Source: Sinomonas sp. P10A9 (GTDB taxonomy: Bacteria; Actinomycetota; Actinomycetes; Actinomycetales; Micrococcaceae). From it: a stretch of 64,000 nucleotides of DNA. Shown here in pieces: positions 61,811 to 64,000 of the stretch; position 1 is the first letter of the stretch; every line of letters starts with the position of its first letter. The stretch is taken from assembly GCF_041022165.1 (NCBI RefSeq), contig NZ_CP163302.1, positions 1,860,001-1,924,000 on the forward strand, in the 5' to 3' direction. The notes under the pieces are model-generated. The model was not told the DNA's origin, did not search any database, and saw only the letters and a list, made by a program, of their open reading frames with translations. Both the position numbers and the translations under genes were made by a program.

Positions 61811-63067
61811 ATGGGAGCCATGGCGCGGTTGGTGAAGCGGATCCTGTTCGTCCTGCTCGGCAGCCTGCTGTCCGCCCCGTATGTCGCTGTCGTCGTGTGG
61901 GCGATTGCACTCTACCGCTTCGGGTCGGTCAATCCGCTCGCGCCGCTGTTCGGCACGGGCGTGGCGATCGGCCTTTTCGCGGTGCCAGCGGCGCTGCGTG
62001 TCACGGCGTCCCTCGAACGCACAGCCTCCGACGAGCTCCTCGGGACCCGGCTGGGCCGAGACGCGCCCCGTGCTGAGCTAGGCGACGTGCTCCGAGCCGC
62101 GCTCTGGTTCGGCGTCCACCTCGCCACAGGGTTCCTCGCGGCGGTCTTCCTCGTGGTTCTCCTCCCCGCGACCGCTGCGGTCGCCGTCGACGCGCTGGGC
62201 GGCGGACCCGGCCTGATCCCAGGCCTGCTCGAGGGCGTCGGTCCGGGCACGACGGCGGTGCTGCTGTCCGCGGGTACGCTCGCCTCGGCGGCGCTCCTGA
62301 CCGTGGTCGTATCGCAGCTGTCCCGATGGGCGGCGTTCCTGCTCGGGCCCTCCGCGGGACAGCGGGTGGCTCTCGCCGAACGCGAGGCCCGCGCCGCGGC
62401 GGCAAGGAACCGCCTCGCCCGCGAACTCCATGACTCGATCGGCCACGCGCTCACCGTGACGACGCTCCAAGCGGCCGCGGCACGGGCCCAGCTCGGCACT
62501 GATCCCGACGCGGCCTACGCGGCGCTCACAGCAGTCGAGGAGACCGGGCGCCGGGCCCAGGGGGAGCTCGACGCCGCGCTCGCGGTGCTCCGCGACCCGG
62601 GAGGCCCCCAGGCCTCGGGCGCGCTGGCTGAACCGCCCGGGCTCGCGCAGCTCGACGAGCTGGTTGCCACGTTCAGTGCCGCGGGCCTCACCGTCCACCT
62701 GACCGCCGATCGCGCGTGCCGGACTGGCGCGCTGCCGGCGGGGGCGTCCCGCGAGGCGTACCGGATGGTCCAGGAGGCCCTGACGAACGCGCTGCGGCAC
62801 GGCGCCGAGCCAGTGGCCCACGTGTGGCTCGCGCTCGACGGCGCGTGGCTGCGGGTCCGTGTCACGAACCCCTCTGACCCGGGCACGCCCGTGCGCGCGA
62901 GGCCCGGCACGCCGTCCACGGGCCGGGGACTGCTCGGCCTGCGCGAGCGGGTGCTCCTTCGGGGAGGCAGCCTCGAGGCGGGCCGGAGCGACGGGACGTG
63001 GACGGTGGTCGGTGCCCTGCCGCTGGGCGACAGAGGAGACCGGATGGAGGGCGGAGACCCATGGTGA
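61811..63067 (+). CDS. Sensor histidine kinase (NarL-family partner)
   Basis: 418 residues. Four or so membrane segments to about 185, then HisKA_3 dimerisation domain with phospho-acceptor His207 (RELHDSIGHALTVTTLQ), and an HATPase domain (MVQEALTNALRHG near 320; GRGLLGLRERV near 373). Senses an unknown membrane-level signal. Its stop overlaps the start of the response-regulator gene by seven bases. An in-frame ATG at 61820 is an alternative start. Confidence 0.88.
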   Translation: MGAMARLVKRILFVLLGSLLSAPYVAVVVWAIALYRFGSVNPLAPLFGTGVAIGLFAVPAALRVTASLERTASDELLGTRLGRDAPRAELGDVLRAALWFGVHLATGFLAAVFLVVLLPATAAVAVDALGGGPGLIPGLLEGVGPGTTAVLLSAGTLASAALLTVVVSQLSRWAAFLLGPSAGQRVALAEREARAAAARNRLARELHDSIGHALTVTTLQAAAARAQLGTDPDAAYAALTAVEETGRRAQGELDAALAVLRDPGGPQASGALAEPPGLAQLDELVATFSAAGLTVHLTADRACRTGALPAGASREAYRMVQEALTNALRHGAEPVAHVWLALDGAWLRVRVTNPSDPGTPVRARPGTPSTGRGLLGLRERVLLRGGSLEAGRSDGTWTVVGALPLGDRGDRMEGGDPW

Positions 63068-63730
63068 CGGTGGTGCTCGCGGACGACGACGCGCTCGGGC
63101 CTGCGGGCCCTGCTCGCCGCGGCCGGGGGAATCGACGTTGTGGGCGAGGCCGCGGACGGCGCGGAGGCGGTGAGCGTCGCGCGCGAGGTCCGGCCCGACG
63201 TCGTGCTCATGGATGTGCGGATGCCGGGAATCGACGGCATCGAGGCAACCCGGATCCTTGTCTCTCGGCCGTCGCCGCCCAAGATTCTCGTGCTCACGAC
63301 GTTCGGCAGCGACGACTACGTTTTCGCGGCGCTCCGGGCTGGTGCGTCGGGATTCCTGCTCAAACGCGCCCGGCCCGAGGAACTCGCCACCGCCATCGAG
63401 GCAGTTGCCGCGGGCGAGAGTCTCGTCTTCCCTGAGGCCATCCGTGCCCTTGCCGCGCACGCGGCGCAGGGCTCCGAGCAGGAGGTGCCGCAACGCGGCG
63501 AGGGCTGGGCCCGGCTCACGCCGCGCGAGGAGGCCGTGCTGCGTGCAGTGGCCCGAGGGATGAGCAACGCCGAGATCGCCGCGACGATGTTCCTGGCGCC
63601 GGAGACGGTCAAGACGCACGTCGGGTCCGTGCTCGCCAAACTCGGGGTCCGGGACAGGACGCAGGCGGTCATCGCCGCCTATGAGGCCGGGTTCATTGAT
63701 CCCCGGACGCCCCGCGCTCCTTCGGCTTGA
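63061..63730 (+). pseudogene. NarL/FixJ-family response regulator, frameshifted near the N-terminus
   Basis: ATG at 63061 opens VTVVLADDDAL, the acidic-pocket start of a receiver domain. After codon 12 (about 63096) the reading must shift frame to continue as GLRALLAAAGGIDVVGEA and the rest of a normal receiver (phospho-site VLMDVRMPG) and LuxR-type HTH (LTPREEAVLRAVARGMSNAEIAATMFLAPETVKTHV, here in pieces). Compared with the usual VRAGLRALL, about eight bases are missing. A start at GTG 63140 would lack the acidic pocket. It could be a true inactivation or a sequencing error. Confidence 0.8.
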
Positions 63731-64000
63731 GGGGTTCGGGGTGCTCGAACGCGTCGAGCAGCGTGGGGACCACGCGCGCGATCTGCCACTCGCGGGCGCC
63801 CAGGTCCCGCAGGGCGGAGGCAAGGGACTCATCGGTGAGCGGCTCGGGTGGCCGCCAGGCGACCCGGCGCAGGTAGTCCGGAGTCAGCAGGTTCTCCGTG
63901 GGCATCCCGAGGCCCTCGGCGACCGAGGCAATGCGTGGGCGGGCGGTCTTGAGCCGTGCGGCGGCCGCGGGATCGCGATCGTCCCACGCGCGGGGCGGAG
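63693..64000 (-). CDS. rnd: Ribonuclease D, C-terminal part (HRDC region)
   Basis: Partial at the window edge; 3' end at 63693. The visible residues run AWDDRDPAAAARLKTARPRI, then GMPTENLLTPDYLRRVAWRPP and LGAREWQIARVVPTLLDAFE, the typical end of actinobacterial RNase D after the HRDC domain. The exonuclease domain lies beyond the window. It overlaps the 3' end of the convergent response-regulator gene by 38 bases. In M. tuberculosis the homologue (Rv2681) is next to dxs1. Confidence 0.8.
   Translation of the reverse strand, partial: PPRAWDDRDPAAAARLKTARPRIASVAEGLGMPTENLLTPDYLRRVAWRPPEPLTDESLASALRDLGAREWQIARVVPTLLDAFEHPEPLKPKERGASGDQ

Overview
The window is very GC-rich chromosomal DNA of an actinobacterium, most likely a Micrococcaceae member close to Arthrobacter or Sinomonas. 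The evidence is the codon use, frequent GTG and TTG starts, many GTGA/ATGA stop-start overlaps, and families typical of high-GC Gram-positives (DUF4192, DUF4193, DUF3093, DUF3710, DUF3159, DUF5998, SepH, DUF7455). From memory of the gene order, the backbone from sigA to ribonuclease D resembles the Mycobacterium tuberculosis stretch Rv2703 (sigA) to Rv2681 (dut, TrkA pair, APC permease, TRAM methyltransferase, dxs), with Micrococcaceae-specific blocks added.

Layout. 1-5.5 kb: PAC2 protein, MFS transporter, DUF4192 protein and sigA. 5.5-13.5 kb: an ~8-kb integrative element inserted exactly at the 3' end of sigA. 13.6-16.2 kb: DUF7455 protein and parE. 16.3-24.2 kb: an M56 peptidase/BlaI pair divergent from the cytochrome bd genes cydA, cydB and fused cydDC. 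24.3-30.3 kb: DinB protein, parC and a GNAT/acyl-CoA-ligase fusion. 30.3-37.5 kb: DUF5998, phosphodiesterase, thymidine kinase, sepH, DUF4193, DUF3093, dut, DUF3710 and OB-fold protein. 37.5-44.5 kb: DUF3159, a triplicated membrane protein, two TrkA proteins, a KimA-like permease and a TRAM methyltransferase. 44.6-50.8 kb: acnA, dxs, DUF402 and an unknown. 50.9-57 kb: aldo/keto reductase, nucleoside hydrolase, an ECF transporter and an unknown. 57.1-60.5 kb: a fadB/fadA-type pair. 60.7-64 kb: membrane protein, two-component pair (response regulator frameshifted) and the C-terminal end of ribonuclease D.

The most unusual region is the sigA-integrated element. It is bounded by 21-bp direct repeats that encode the last six codons of sigA and its stop. 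It carries a tyrosine integrase, a tightly overlapping operon of small unknown genes around a RepA-like AAA ATPase, a ~1.4-kb gene-poor stretch with several long inverted repeats and gene remnants, and an HK97-type major capsid protein. It has no terminase, portal, protease or tail genes. This architecture resembles phiRv1/phiRv2-type or satellite-like elements. The original sigA terminator appears to lie immediately beyond the right repeat.

Other points: three perfect TTCTAC-N5-GTAGAA palindromes between blaI and cydA suggest that a BlaI/M56 system controls cytochrome bd. In-frame minisatellites occur in the linkers or tails of several housekeeping proteins (CydDC, Dut, Dxs, the TRAM methyltransferase). 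One ECF ATPase domain has lost its Walker A lysine.
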